Assembly (NCBI RefSeq): GCF_020034665.1
Contig: NZ_JAIQDI010000002.1
Span: 1,612,001-1,676,000, forward strand
Direction of reading: 5' to 3'
Source: Niabella beijingensis
Lineage (GTDB): Bacteria; Bacteroidota; Bacteroidia; Chitinophagales; Chitinophagaceae
Length of the DNA: 64,000 bases
Shown here piece after piece: positions 49,737 through 59,489 of the stretch. Under the pieces are notes generated by a model, which saw only the letters and a program-made list of their open reading frames with translations, had not been told where the DNA came from and did no database searches. The position numbers and the translations under genes are program-made. How positions within the stretch are numbered: the first letter of the stretch is position 1; each line of letters begins with the position of its first letter.

Positions 49737-52076
49737 ATGCGCGCTTTCCGAAGATTCAGCTGTTGTCTGACGCTGGCGTTTGTACTGCTGGTCGCTCAAT
49801 ATGATGCAACGGCACAACAATCGCACGCAACCTTCTCTATCGGCGATTCCAGTTTCCTGCTGAATGACCGGCCGTTCGTTATCCGGTGCGGGGAAATGCA
49901 TTATACCCGCGTGCCCCGTGAATACTGGCGGCACCGGCTGAAGATGGCGAAAGCCATGGGGCTGAACACGGTATGTGCGTATCTTTTCTGGAATTTTACA
50001 GAGCGGGAACCCGGAAAATTCAACTGGAGCGGTCAGGCGGATGCTGCGGAGTTCTGCCGGATGGCTCAGCAGGAGGGACTCTACGTGATCCTGCGTCCGG
50101 GGCCTTATTCCTGTGCTGAATGGGAGTTTGGCGGTTTCCCGTGGTGGCTGCTCAAAGACAAAAGTATGAGTGTCCGCACGCAGCATCCGCAATACCTGGA
50201 AGCATGCAGGCGGTACCTGCTGGAAGTAGGTAAACAACTGGCACCGCTTCAGATCAGCCAGGGAGGCAATATCCTCATGGTGCAGGTGGAAAATGAATAC
50301 GGAAGCTTTGGTTCAGACAGGGAATATATCGGACGGATCCGGGATTATTTAAAAGAAGCGGGTTTTACGGTTCCTTTCTTCACCTGTGATGGCCCGGTAC
50401 AATTAAAGAATGATGTCCGTCCGGATATCTTTGCCGCAGTGAATTTCGGAGGTAATCCTGAAAGCGGCTTTAAGGCATTGCGCGCCGTACAGGCAAAGGG
50501 ACCATTAATGTGCGCCGAGTATTATCCCGGCTGGTTCGACAGCTGGGGAAGACCGCATCACACAGGGGCCAGTCAACGCGTGATTGATGAACTGAAATGG
50601 ATGCTGGACCATAATGCATCTTTCAGTATTTATATGGCCCACGGCGGCACCACCTTCGGCACCTTTAGCGGTGCCAATGCGCCTCCTTATCTGCCCCAGA
50701 CCAGCAGCTATGATTATGATGCACCTATTAATGAAGCCGGCAACGCCACGCCCAAATTTTACGCTATCCGGGAATTGCTGCAGCAATACCTGCAACCGGG
50801 CGAAACGCTTCCGGATGTACCAATGGCAACGGAAGCACAGCCGCTGCCCGCAATACAGTTTACCGAAGTGGCTTCCCTGTGGAAGAACCTGCCGGCTGCT
50901 GTGACCGCTGATACGGCCCTGCTGATGGAAGACCTGAACCAGGGATACGGTGCGGTGCTGTATGAGACCTTATTGCCCGCAGGAAGCGCCGCTACCCTTC
51001 AGTTTGCAGACCTCCATGACTATGCCGTCGTACTGATCAATAAGAAACAGGTGGGGACCATCGACCGGAGAAAAGGCAATTTTACACTCAGTGTGCCGGC
51101 CCGCGCGAAAGCAACTTTGCTCCAGGTGCTGGTGGAGGCAACCGGGAGGGTGAATTACGGGCACCTGATGCACGACAGGAAAGGCATTCACGGGCCTGTG
51201 ATACTGGATGACGGCAAGACCCGAAAAGAACTGCGGCAGTGGAAGAACTATCCCATTGCACTCGGCGATAAAAATATCCCTGTAACATATGAACCACTTT
51301 CTGCACCGGCACCTGCGGGCGCTGCTTTTTATAAAGCCCGTTTTCGTGTAACCGCGCAAAAGGATACCTATCTTGACCTGCGGAAATGGAACAAAGGACT
51401 GGTATGGATAAATGGTATCTGCCTCGGCCGCTACTGGAATATCGGTCCGACACAGACCATGTACCTTCCGGGCTGCTGGCTGAAGAACGGAGAGAACGAG
51501 ATCATCATCTTCGACCTGCTGGGCAACAGCCGTCCCGGGTTGAAGGGACTGGATCAACCCATTTTGGATTCGGTGACCGAAAAACGGGCGGAGGCGCATA
51601 AAAAGTCATCACAGAAATGGAGCTTTTCTGCTTCAAAAGCGTATTACAGCGGCCGCTTCGAAGACAGTAAGGAGTGGCAGACCGCTTCCTTCAACCCTGT
51701 AGCTGCAAGATATGTTTGTCTTGAAGCATTGAATGAATTCAAAAACCAGCCCTATACTTCCGCAGCGGAGCTCCAGCTATTGACCCATGACGGGAAAGAG
51801 ATCCCGCGTAATGCCTGGAAAGTGCTGTATGCCGACAGTGAAGAACTGGATGGCGACGACGGAAATGCTGCCAATCTTTTCGACCTGCAGTTTACCAGCA
51901 TCTGGCACACCGAATGGCAGGACCATAGCCCGAAACATCCGCACCAGGTGGTGATCGATCTGGGCCGGTCTTACAAGATCGGAGGGCTGAAACTATTGCC
52001 ACGCCAGGATAATCCCAACGGACGCATCAAAGATTACCGCCTGTATTTTTCTGCAACACCGTTCAGGGGTTTGTGA
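49737..52076 (+). CDS. GH35 beta-galactosidase
   Basis: 779-residue glycoside hydrolase family 35 enzyme, secreted by its signal peptide (MRAFRRFSCCLTLAFVLLVAQYDATAQ). The TIM barrel starts IRCGEMHYTRVPREYWRHRL. The acid/base Glu is in QVENEYGSFG (about residue 185) and the nucleophile Glu in MCAEYYPGWFDSWG (about residue 260). A jelly-roll insert and GLVWINGICLGRYWNIGPTQTMYLPGCWL follow, and the C-terminus ends with an F5/8 type C-like module (VCLEALNEFKN...VVIDLGRSYKIGGL). It releases terminal beta-galactose from oligosaccharides or glycans. Last gene of the run, 18 bases after the DUF1080 gene. Confidence 0.94.
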   Translation: MRAFRRFSCCLTLAFVLLVAQYDATAQQSHATFSIGDSSFLLNDRPFVIRCGEMHYTRVPREYWRHRLKMAKAMGLNTVCAYLFWNFTEREPGKFNWSGQADAAEFCRMAQQEGLYVILRPGPYSCAEWEFGGFPWWLLKDKSMSVRTQHPQYLEACRRYLLEVGKQLAPLQISQGGNILMVQVENEYGSFGSDREYIGRIRDYLKEAGFTVPFFTCDGPVQLKNDVRPDIFAAVNFGGNPESGFKALRAVQAKGPLMCAEYYPGWFDSWGRPHHTGASQRVIDELKWMLDHNASFSIYMAHGGTTFGTFSGANAPPYLPQTSSYDYDAPINEAGNATPKFYAIRELLQQYLQPGETLPDVPMATEAQPLPAIQFTEVASLWKNLPAAVTADTALLMEDLNQGYGAVLYETLLPAGSAATLQFADLHDYAVVLINKKQVGTIDRRKGNFTLSVPARAKATLLQVLVEATGRVNYGHLMHDRKGIHGPVILDDGKTRKELRQWKNYPIALGDKNIPVTYEPLSAPAPAGAAFYKARFRVTAQKDTYLDLRKWNKGLVWINGICLGRYWNIGPTQTMYLPGCWLKNGENEIIIFDLLGNSRPGLKGLDQPILDSVTEKRAEAHKKSSQKWSFSASKAYYSGRFEDSKEWQTASFNPVAARYVCLEALNEFKNQPYTSAAELQLLTHDGKEIPRNAWKVLYADSEELDGDDGNAANLFDLQFTSIWHTEWQDHSPKHPHQVVIDLGRSYKIGGLKLLPRQDNPNGRIKDYRLYFSATPFRGL

Positions 52077-52091
52077 TCTGTTACAGGATAA

Positions 52092-52209
52092 AAACATTAA
52101 GGAATTGAGGGGCGCCAAGAGTCAAAAAACTTAACTACGCCGAACTTCTTAATGATTTAAAAAAGATACACAAGCAGCTCCCTCATTCATAAACACTAAG
52201 GAATTGAGG
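52092..52209 (+). repeat. Pair of 19-base direct repeats
   Basis: AAACATTAAGGAATTGAGG (52092-52110) and AAACACTAAGGAATTGAGG (52191-52209) differ at one base and lie 99 bases apart between the GH35 gene and the convergent HEAT-like gene. The sequence around them (GGCGCCAAGAGTC, CTTAATG) looks like a decayed interspersed repeat. No gene is seen between. Confidence 0.55.
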
Positions 52210-52311
52210 CACAGTAAATGTATTGTTTTGACCTGGCCCAGACGTTCGAAGCAGTATAAAATCCGGGTTTCGGTGCTCCTGTTGCAATTTACTTCTAACT
52301 ATCAGTCTCCT

Positions 52312-52824
52312 TTATTTTTTCTTCAGCACCTTCATTGCCCTGCTGCGTACGCCGGGAGAAGCATGGGGGAGTATAAACTCCACCGCTGTTTTCAGCTCCG
52401 GTAAGATCTCCGGATAACTGTCCGCCATGCGGGACAATACACCTATGGCAAACGCCTTGGATGCGATGGTCTCATCTGGATCTTCAAGAATGCGGAAGCA
52501 GGCATCCATCACCGGTCCCTGGAACTTTTCAGGTATCCCTGGTCCCTGATCCATCAACCGGAGGATATTCCTTTTTACAGCCGCAGGCTGTTTGGGATCA
52601 TTCAACAAGGAAATGATCTTTTTATAATAGGGATGGATCAGCTGCGGATAACGGATCACACAGTAGCTCATGGGCCAGGCCGCCCGTTGCACCACACGGG
52701 GCTCACCTGTTGAAAAGAGTAAGAACAATTGACCGAACCGTTTTCGATCATCACCGATCCATTCAACGATCGCTGCTACCTGCTCTTTTTTTATTGCAGC
52801 CGAAAATAAAACCGGAAGATTCAT
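52312..52824 (-). CDS. HEAT-repeat-like protein
   Basis: 170-residue soluble, all-helical protein with repeat-like helices: EPRVVQRAAWPMSYCVIRYPQLIHPYYKKIISLL, AAVKRNILRLMDQGPGIPEKFQGPVMDACFRIL, DETIASKAFAIGVLSRMADSYPEILPELKTAVEFIL. This resembles HEAT or DNA-alkylation-repeat proteins, which act as scaffolds; no catalytic motif is seen. It starts just after the terminator of the Bax-inhibitor-like gene, so its own promoter must lie within or after that hairpin, or read-through occurs. Function unknown. Confidence 0.72.
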   Translation of the reverse strand: MNLPVLFSAAIKKEQVAAIVEWIGDDRKRFGQLFLLFSTGEPRVVQRAAWPMSYCVIRYPQLIHPYYKKIISLLNDPKQPAAVKRNILRLMDQGPGIPEKFQGPVMDACFRILEDPDETIASKAFAIGVLSRMADSYPEILPELKTAVEFILPHASPGVRSRAMKVLKKK

Positions 52825-52841
52825 GACAATGGCATTAAAAG

Positions 52842-52866
52842 AAAAAAGCCGGGGATGCCGGCTTTT
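52842..52866 (-). terminator. Terminator of the Bax-inhibitor-like gene
   Basis: AAAAGCCGG and CCGGCTTTT pair over nine bases around a five-base loop; on the minus strand a T-run (CTTTTTTC) follows. It starts about 20 bases after the stop at 52887. Confidence 0.85.
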
Positions 52867-52886
52867 ATTAAGTTAATCAGGGAAAA

Positions 52887-53621
52887 TTAGTTTCTTCTTC
52901 CAAACAGACGCAGCAGCATCAGGAACAGGTTGATGAAATCCAGGTAGAGGCTTAACGCACCCATGATCGCCAGTTTCTTTGCATCGCCGGCAATCACATT
53001 GCCTTCCTGGTCGATCCCTTCACCGATCCTTTTTAATTTTTGTACATCGTATGCCGTCAAACCGGTAAATACGATTACTCCGATAAAGCTGATGATATAG
53101 CTCATGGAATCGCTTTTCAGGAACCAGTTTACAATGGACGCGATGATGATACCGATCAGCCCCATCATCATAATACGACCCATTGAAGTAAGATCCTGCT
53201 TGGTAGTATAACCCATTACGGCCATTACACCGAACATCAGTGCTGCGGTAAGGAAACAGCCAAAAACAGATGTACTGGTATATACCAGTAAAATGAAGCT
53301 AAAGCTGATACCGTTGATGGCTGAATAAATCAGCAATAATGCCATCAGCACGGGGGCAGATAGCCGGTTAAATGCGAAGGACATCAGCAATACAAAGCCG
53401 AGGGGAGCAAATATTGTGGCATAAAGCAACAATTTATTTGATATTATCGGATAAAGGAGCGCCTCATTTCCGGCAAAAAGATAGGCCACTACTGCAGTGA
53501 TTCCCAATGCGACAAACATGTATGTAAATACATTGGCCAGAAAGGAGCGTGATTTGGAACCTACCGCTTCATTCCTTGAAAAGATACTGTCTGGTGTGCT
53601 TCTTGAATAATTGTCTTCCAT
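52887..53621 (-). CDS. Bax inhibitor-1/YccA family membrane protein
   Basis: 244-residue integral membrane protein with seven predicted transmembrane helices, of the UPF0005/BI-1 family. FLANVFTYMFVALGITAVVAYLFA is the first segment, and VFTGLTAYDVQKLK near the C-terminus is the family signature, followed by LALSLYLDFINLFLMLLRLFG-like residues. Family members are implicated in calcium leak and stress tolerance, and YccA inhibits the FtsH protease in E. coli. The initial 25 residues are soluble. Single gene with its own terminator. Confidence 0.92.
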   Translation of the reverse strand: MEDNYSRSTPDSIFSRNEAVGSKSRSFLANVFTYMFVALGITAVVAYLFAGNEALLYPIISNKLLLYATIFAPLGFVLLMSFAFNRLSAPVLMALLLIYSAINGISFSFILLVYTSTSVFGCFLTAALMFGVMAVMGYTTKQDLTSMGRIMMMGLIGIIIASIVNWFLKSDSMSYIISFIGVIVFTGLTAYDVQKLKRIGEGIDQEGNVIAGDAKKLAIMGALSLYLDFINLFLMLLRLFGRRN

Positions 53622-53849
53622 TGTTTTGTCAATTTTGTACGTGAAAATAAGCGAAAAATGCTAGTTTACAAAAGATTAGATCGTTAAAATAATGCGGGAA
53701 ATAAATGTTCCCGACGGGTCGATATCAATTAACAAATCCGGTCATTAAATGGTTCAGGATTACAGGAGCTGCGATTGAAATCGGGTACACCTGCGGGAAA
53801 CGCCCCGACAGACCAGGTTGGGTACTGATGCCATCGTTTTGCTGTGTTT

Positions 53850-54434
53850 CTATTGCTGCGTCAATAATTTTTTATGTATGTCCATTACCTGTGCAATGAG
53901 GGGTACGGACCCGCCATTGTCGATCACAAAATGACAGCGGCGCATTTTCTCGGCTTCGTCCATTTGCTGTTTCATCCGTTCCCGTACCTGTGCTTCCGTA
54001 ATATGGCTGCGCTCCATGGCGCGCCGGATGCGCAAGGCCTCGGGAGCCGTAACGCCGATCATGTAATCGACATACCGGTCGCTTCCGGTTTCAAAAAAAA
54101 TGGCGGCCTCCTTGATGGCATAGGGGCTGGTCTGTTGTGCAAACCATTCCTGACTGTCGCGGATGGTGACCGGGTGCACGATCTGGTTGAGTTGTTTTAG
54201 TTTTTCGGGATCGCCGAATACCTTTGAAGCCAGCCATCCCCGGTCGAGCTGCCCGGTTTTATAACTGTCTGCGCCGAACAATCCGGTGATCTGTTCCCGG
54301 ATCTCCGGACTGGTGTTCATCAGCCGTTTTGCGGCGGCATCGGCATCGTATACCGGGATGCCCAATGTGTGAAATACGGCAGCCACCAGTGTTTTACCAC
54401 TTCCGATCCCCCCTGTGATACCTATTTTAAGCAT
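53850..54434 (-). CDS. coaE: Dephospho-CoA kinase
   Basis: 194-residue P-loop kinase that phosphorylates the 3' hydroxyl of dephospho-CoA, the last step of CoA synthesis. Walker A is GITGGIGSGKT at residues 4-14; GIPVYDADAAAKRLM and the DARFF-like region (IGVTAPEALRIRRAMERSHITEAQVRERMKQQ) with FVIDNGGS complete the pattern. A start 27 bases upstream is open but adds residues not found in the family; MLKIGITGG at 54434 was chosen. Lies downstream of yajC in the nusB-DUF1573-yajC-coaE cluster common in Bacteroidota. Confidence 0.95.
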   Translation of the reverse strand: MLKIGITGGIGSGKTLVAAVFHTLGIPVYDADAAAKRLMNTSPEIREQITGLFGADSYKTGQLDRGWLASKVFGDPEKLKQLNQIVHPVTIRDSQEWFAQQTSPYAIKEAAIFFETGSDRYVDYMIGVTAPEALRIRRAMERSHITEAQVRERMKQQMDEAEKMRRCHFVIDNGGSVPLIAQVMDIHKKLLTQQ

Positions 54435-54456
54435 GAAGTTTGTTTTTTTCTGATTT

Positions 54457-54562
54457 GCCACTGAAACTCAGAAACACAGATTTTATATCCTGCCGGGCAC
54501 CTGCATCCATCGACCTCAAACAGTCTTAAAAAGCGTAAGTGTCTCAGCGGCTCTGTGGCTGT
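54457..54562 (-). repeat. Diverged inverted repeat between coaE and yajC
   Basis: GCCACTGAAACTCAGAAACAC (54457 onward) and, inverted, GCCACAGAGCCGCTGAGACAC (54560 back to 54540) are clearly similar with several changes. The motif resembles the GCCACAGAGAAACACAGA-type intergenic repeats of many bacteria. Imperfect, so it is probably an old element. Confidence 0.4.
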
Positions 54563-54575
54563 AAAACAGGATAAT

Positions 54576-54611
54576 AAAAAACACGGCAAAATTACTGATT
54601 GCCGTGTTTTA
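54576..54611 (-). terminator. Terminator of yajC
   Basis: AAAACACGGCA and TGCCGTGTTTT pair over 11 bases around a short AT loop. On the minus strand six T follow. It lies about 45 bases after the yajC stop. Confidence 0.83.
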
Positions 54612-54624
54612 TTTCTTATTTATC

Positions 54625-54656
54625 AGCTATGTGCTGAAAGCTGACAGCCCATAGCT
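54625..54656 (+). repeat. Palindrome overlapping the yajC stop
   Basis: AGCTATG and CATAGCT, then GCTG and CAGC, pair around an eight-base loop with a single mismatch, 32 bases in all. The right arm covers part of the yajC stop codon (TAG, 54655-54657 on the minus strand). It resembles the AGCTATCAGC-type repeats seen in several Bacteroidota genomes. Confidence 0.55.
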
Positions 54657-54990
54657 ATTTAGCCGGGGTAGTGGTACCTTTATTCAGCTGGTTCGTCCAA
54701 TCCATGCTGATGGCGGATTTTTCGATCTTGATATAGTTACCGGGGCTTACCTCGATGCTCAGGGTACCGTCTTCGTTTACCTGGTTGATCTTGCCATGGA
54801 TACCGGCTATGGTTACTATTTTATCGCCTTTCTGAAGGTCTTCAATAAATTTTTTCTGGTTCTTTGCTCTTTTTGCCTGCGGACGGATGAAGAACAGCCA
54901 AAAAACAATGATCATCCCAAACATGAAAATCATTGTTGTCATTGATCCGAAGGGGCCAGCGGACTGTGCCTGTAATAATACATTTGTCAT
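54655..54990 (-). CDS. yajC: Preprotein translocase subunit YajC
   Basis: 111-residue single-span inner-membrane protein that assists SecYEG with SecDF. The hydrophobic helix is MTTMIFMFGMIIVFWLFFIRPQAKRAKNQ (about residues 17-45), with the family signature FFIRPQ. After it comes KFIEDLQKGDKIVTIAGIHGKINQVNEDGTLSIEV, the soluble SH3-like part. The N-terminus (MTNVLLQAQSAGPFGS) is short. It follows the DUF1573 gene by 17 bases. Confidence 0.96.
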   Translation of the reverse strand: MTNVLLQAQSAGPFGSMTTMIFMFGMIIVFWLFFIRPQAKRAKNQKKFIEDLQKGDKIVTIAGIHGKINQVNEDGTLSIEVSPGNYIKIEKSAISMDWTNQLNKGTTTPAK

Positions 54991-55007
54991 TTCTATTTAC
55001 GCTTTGA

Positions 55008-55466
55008 TTAATTAACTACTTCTACTTTAAAATTTAAAACGGATTCCGTGAAGGGTTTGGTATTGGCATGTACCACCATATTTTTGGTATGGGAGCCTTC
55101 TGATTGGCCTTCGCTGTTGAATTTGGCCACCACTTTTCCTTCTTCACCCGGCAGGATGGGCTTTTCCGGTTTTTCACCCAGGGTACAGCCGCATCCGGGG
55201 TTTACCGAAGCAATCACCAATGGTTTGTCGCCGGTGTTCTTGATCGTGAACGGAATTTCCACCACCTGGCCTTTTTTTACTTTACCAATATCTTTAAACG
55301 TGGAATCGACCCATACTGCGGTGGTAAAATTGGCTGAGTCGGTCAATGCTTTTTCTTTTTGAGCTGCAGAAACGCTGTCTTCGGTTGCTGAACCGGTTTT
55401 ACCGGAAGTATTTTTGCAGGCAACCAGTGTGGCAGCAGCAATAAAAATAAGGAACCCCTTTTTCAT
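55008..55466 (-). CDS. DUF1573 lipoprotein
   Basis: 152-residue periplasmic lipoprotein (lipobox TLVAC, C17). The single DUF1573 domain has the Ig-like signature FTIKNTGDKPLVIASVNPGCGCTLGEKPEKPILPGEEGKVVAKFN, with a CGC pair. Function is not established; related ASH/MSP domains bind protein partners. Nearly always found between nusB and yajC in Bacteroidota, as here (125 bases after nusB, 17 bases before yajC). Confidence 0.92.
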   Translation of the reverse strand: MKKGFLIFIAAATLVACKNTSGKTGSATEDSVSAAQKEKALTDSANFTTAVWVDSTFKDIGKVKKGQVVEIPFTIKNTGDKPLVIASVNPGCGCTLGEKPEKPILPGEEGKVVAKFNSEGQSEGSHTKNMVVHANTKPFTESVLNFKVEVVN

Positions 55467-55591
55467 CAGTTTATTTTTTATGTTTCTAATGGCCTGGTGG
55501 AACTCCGCAGCAAATCATTTCCTTTGGGAGAAAAGTGATCGGCTCCGTTTCCTTCTTTTTGAAGTGCGAAATTAGTTCAAAATCACCACTC

Positions 55592-56521
55592 TCAGGCTTT
55601 TTTGTAATCTGTTTTCTTTAACCGTCCTTCCTGTACCAGTTCTTTGTGGATGTTGTCCAGGATCCCGTTAACAAAATGTCCGCTCTGGGCGGTGCTGTAC
55701 TCCTTGGCAAGGTCGATGTATTCGTTGATGGTCACTTTGGGCGGAATGGTCTCAAAATAAAGGAACTCGGCCACACCCATTTTCATGATCACCATGTCCA
55801 GCAGGGCGATCCGCTCCGGGTCCCAGTTCTTTAGTTTGGGTGTAATAAATTCCAGCAGGTAGTCGTTCTTTTCTGTTACGGTAGTTAAAAGGCTGTGGGC
55901 AAAGCGGGCCTTATCCGGGCTTACGATCTCCTGGAATTTAACTGAACCGGGCTTGTGCAGGTAGGTCTGCAGCAGCTGCACCACCATTTCACCGTCGTCG
56001 TTCCAGTTGGAGAACAATTCCTCGATGTGGGCGATAAAGTCTTCATTGCCCAGCATGTAATCGTTGAGAATAAATTCAAAGATCTTCCGGTCTTCCTGCT
56101 TACTTTGCTGATTTACTGATATATAATGATGATATTCAGAAGTTTTTACGAGTTGATTGTAAATTTTCTTTACCAGTTCTTCATCTACCAGCTGTTCCGG
56201 CTTTTCCTTTTTTACCTGTTCTTCCCAGAGCTTGTCTTCCAGGATCTGCCACAGCAGGCCGCTGCCGGCCAGTTTGGTATTTACATTCAGGTCGTGTGCA
56301 GAAGGGATGTACTTGCTGGCCCTTTTATGCGCATCCTTTTCCGCATAGCGGGCGATCTGCGTTATAAAATAGATCAGGTAAACGAACAGGCTGCGGGTTT
56401 GATTGAAATGCTGGTCTAAAATTTTAGAAGGATCGGGCGTTTTGGTGATTTGTTCTGTTTCCGTGCTGCATGCATAGAGGGTTTGCATCACCTTAACCCT
56501 TATATTTCTTCTGCTAATCAT
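55592..56521 (-). CDS. nusB: Transcription antitermination factor NusB (long form)
   Basis: 309-residue NusB, about twice the length of the E. coli protein, which is normal for Bacteroidota. It begins MISRRNIRVKVMQTLYACSTE, the first helix of NusB with its arginine-rich RNA contact. The C-terminal 150 residues carry the canonical end: NWDPERIALLDMVIMKMGVAEFLYFETIPPKVTINEYIDLAKEYSTAQSGHFVNGILD. The central part (residues 60-160) is an insertion with no known counterpart in short NusB. With NusE it binds boxA RNA for rRNA antitermination. Start at 56521 fits the family. Confidence 0.93.
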   Translation of the reverse strand: MISRRNIRVKVMQTLYACSTETEQITKTPDPSKILDQHFNQTRSLFVYLIYFITQIARYAEKDAHKRASKYIPSAHDLNVNTKLAGSGLLWQILEDKLWEEQVKKEKPEQLVDEELVKKIYNQLVKTSEYHHYISVNQQSKQEDRKIFEFILNDYMLGNEDFIAHIEELFSNWNDDGEMVVQLLQTYLHKPGSVKFQEIVSPDKARFAHSLLTTVTEKNDYLLEFITPKLKNWDPERIALLDMVIMKMGVAEFLYFETIPPKVTINEYIDLAKEYSTAQSGHFVNGILDNIHKELVQEGRLKKTDYKKA

Positions 56522-56768
56522 TGATTGAATGAACTCTTTTTGCGGCTGCGAAGATAGTTGATTTCTATTTTATTAAAGAAAAAACCAGCCGGAAATGCAA
56601 TTTTGACATGTAAAGACCTGCAAAGTCCTCTGTTTTTTGGACGAATCCGGGGTTAAACTGAAAAATTTTCATTTAAAAAGGGCATGGCATATTATTTATG
56701 CTACATTAGCAGCCTTAAAAAAAGCATTTTTGGCACTTTAAATTAAAATTTTAAAAAACAATACGATT

Positions 56769-57050
56769 ATGGCTAAAAAATCAACTGTTACCCCTTTGCA
56801 CGACCGGGTAATTGTAAAACCAGCAGCAGCAGAAGAAAAAACCGCAGGTGGTATTATCATTCCTGACACTGCCAAAGAAAAACCCCAGCGCGGTACAGTA
56901 GTGGCAGCAGGTCCTGGTAAAAAAGACGAACCTGTAACAGTAAAACCAGGCGATACCGTATTATACGGAAAATATGCCGGTACGGAGATCCAGATTGGCG
57001 GCGAAGACCTTTTAATTATGAGAGAAAGCGATATCCTGGCGATTGTTTAA
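56769..57050 (+). CDS. groES: Co-chaperonin GroES
   Basis: 93-residue heptameric lid of the GroEL chaperonin. [39 protein letters not shown] is the classic chaperonin-10 signature, and the mobile-loop IIIPDTA region is intact. The gene is followed, from its own stop codon on, by a perfect inverted repeat, and groEL begins 105 bases later. No CIRCE operator (TTAGCACTC-N9-GAGTGCTAA) was found upstream; a weak -7-like TATTTATG lies at about 56693. Confidence 0.97.
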   Translation: MAKKSTVTPLHDRVIVKPAAAEEKTAGGIIIPDTAKEKPQRGTVVAAGPGKKDEPVTVKPGDTVLYGKYAGTEIQIGGEDLLIMRESDILAIV

Positions 57051-57148
57051 TTTGAAAATTTGAAAATGTGCTAATATGAAAATGATTGGCCCTTTCAATA
57101 ATTCAGATTAATCTTCAAATTCTAAAATCCTCAAATTTTCAAATTAAA
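57046..57148 (+). repeat. Inverted repeat between groES and groEL
   Basis: TTTAATTTGAAAATTTGA (57046-57063) and its exact reverse complement TCAAATTTTCAAATTAAA (57131-57148) flank 67 bases. The similarity continues inward, less exactly, to about 40 bases per arm. The left arm includes the groES stop codon. It looks like an inserted palindromic intergenic element, and could also fold in the groESL mRNA. Confidence 0.75.
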
Positions 57149-57151
57149 TAA

Positions 57152-58795
<1,644 letters not shown>

Positions 58796-58816
58796 GCACT
58801 TTCTTTTAAAGAATAT

Positions 58817-58853
58817 AAAAACCGCTCCGGATTGCCGGAGCGGTTTTATTTTT
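58817..58853 (+). terminator. Terminator of groESL
   Basis: AAAACCGCTCCGG and CCGGAGCGGTTTT pair perfectly over 13 bases around ATTG, followed by ATTTTT. It lies about 20 bases after the groEL stop. Confidence 0.92.
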
Positions 58854-58891
58854 GCAGGAGCCGATGGCTTTCTTATAAAAACAACGCTATT

Positions 58892-59350
58892 ATGGATAAC
58901 CACATCATCCGGCCTCTGACCGAAGCAACCACTGACCTGTTCATTGCTATGAAACAGGATTTTTTTGCGATAGACGGCTATCCCTTTGATGAGGCGGCCG
59001 CAAAGGAACTTACCCGTTACTTTCTTACACATCCTGAAGCAGGGCAGCTTTTTATGATCTATGATGAAACGGAAACGGTGATCGGGTTCCTGGTGCTGAC
59101 CTTTATGCTCAGCTTTGAATTCGGCGGCCGGGTTGCTTTCCTGGATGAATTGTACCTGAACGACAGGGCCCGCGGAAAAGGGTATGGCAAATACGCAGTG
59201 AATTTTGTGAAGGAATATGCTGCAGAAAACGGCCTGAAAGTTATTTTCCTTGAAGTGGAACACCACAACGAGCGGGCCCGCCGCCTGTATGAGAGCAATG
59301 GATTCCGTGATCATCACCGGGATCTGATGATTTATCACCATTCAGAATAG
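58892..59350 (+). CDS. GNAT family N-acetyltransferase
   Basis: 152-residue GNAT acetyltransferase. The acetyl-CoA pyrophosphate loop is visible in LYLNDRARGKGYGKYAVNFVKEYA (R/Q-x-x-G-x-G/A). VIFLEVEHHNERARRLYESNGFRDHHRDLMIYH is motif B at the end. The acceptor is unknown. Extending the frame upstream to 58832 would cover the groESL terminator, so the start at 58892 (MDNHIIRPL) was chosen. Confidence 0.88.
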   Translation: MDNHIIRPLTEATTDLFIAMKQDFFAIDGYPFDEAAAKELTRYFLTHPEAGQLFMIYDETETVIGFLVLTFMLSFEFGGRVAFLDELYLNDRARGKGYGKYAVNFVKEYAAENGLKVIFLEVEHHNERARRLYESNGFRDHHRDLMIYHHSE

Positions 59351-59428
59351 TAGACAATTGGCCATCTCATAATCATGCATTTGCCCCATTAGGATCTTTG
59401 CCCAAAGGATCAATAATGACAAATTGAT

Positions 59429-59436
59429 TATCTTTG
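59429..59436 (+). promoter_or_regulatory. -7 promoter element of the AT-rich lipoprotein gene
   Basis: TATCTTTG, a full TAnnTTTG match, 53 bases before the ATG at 59490. It sits in AATTGATTATCTTTGT, identical to the sequence at 14764-14779. Confidence 0.5.
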
Positions 59437-59489
59437 TATAAACTGATTTTTATCATCATATAAGTCATTTTAGCTTAAGCCTAATTTAA

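Noticed and set aside
56522..56768. CIRCE-type operator upstream of groES
   Set aside because: The inverted TTAGCACTC/GAGTGCTAA pair is absent; only TTAGCAGCC was found without a partner.
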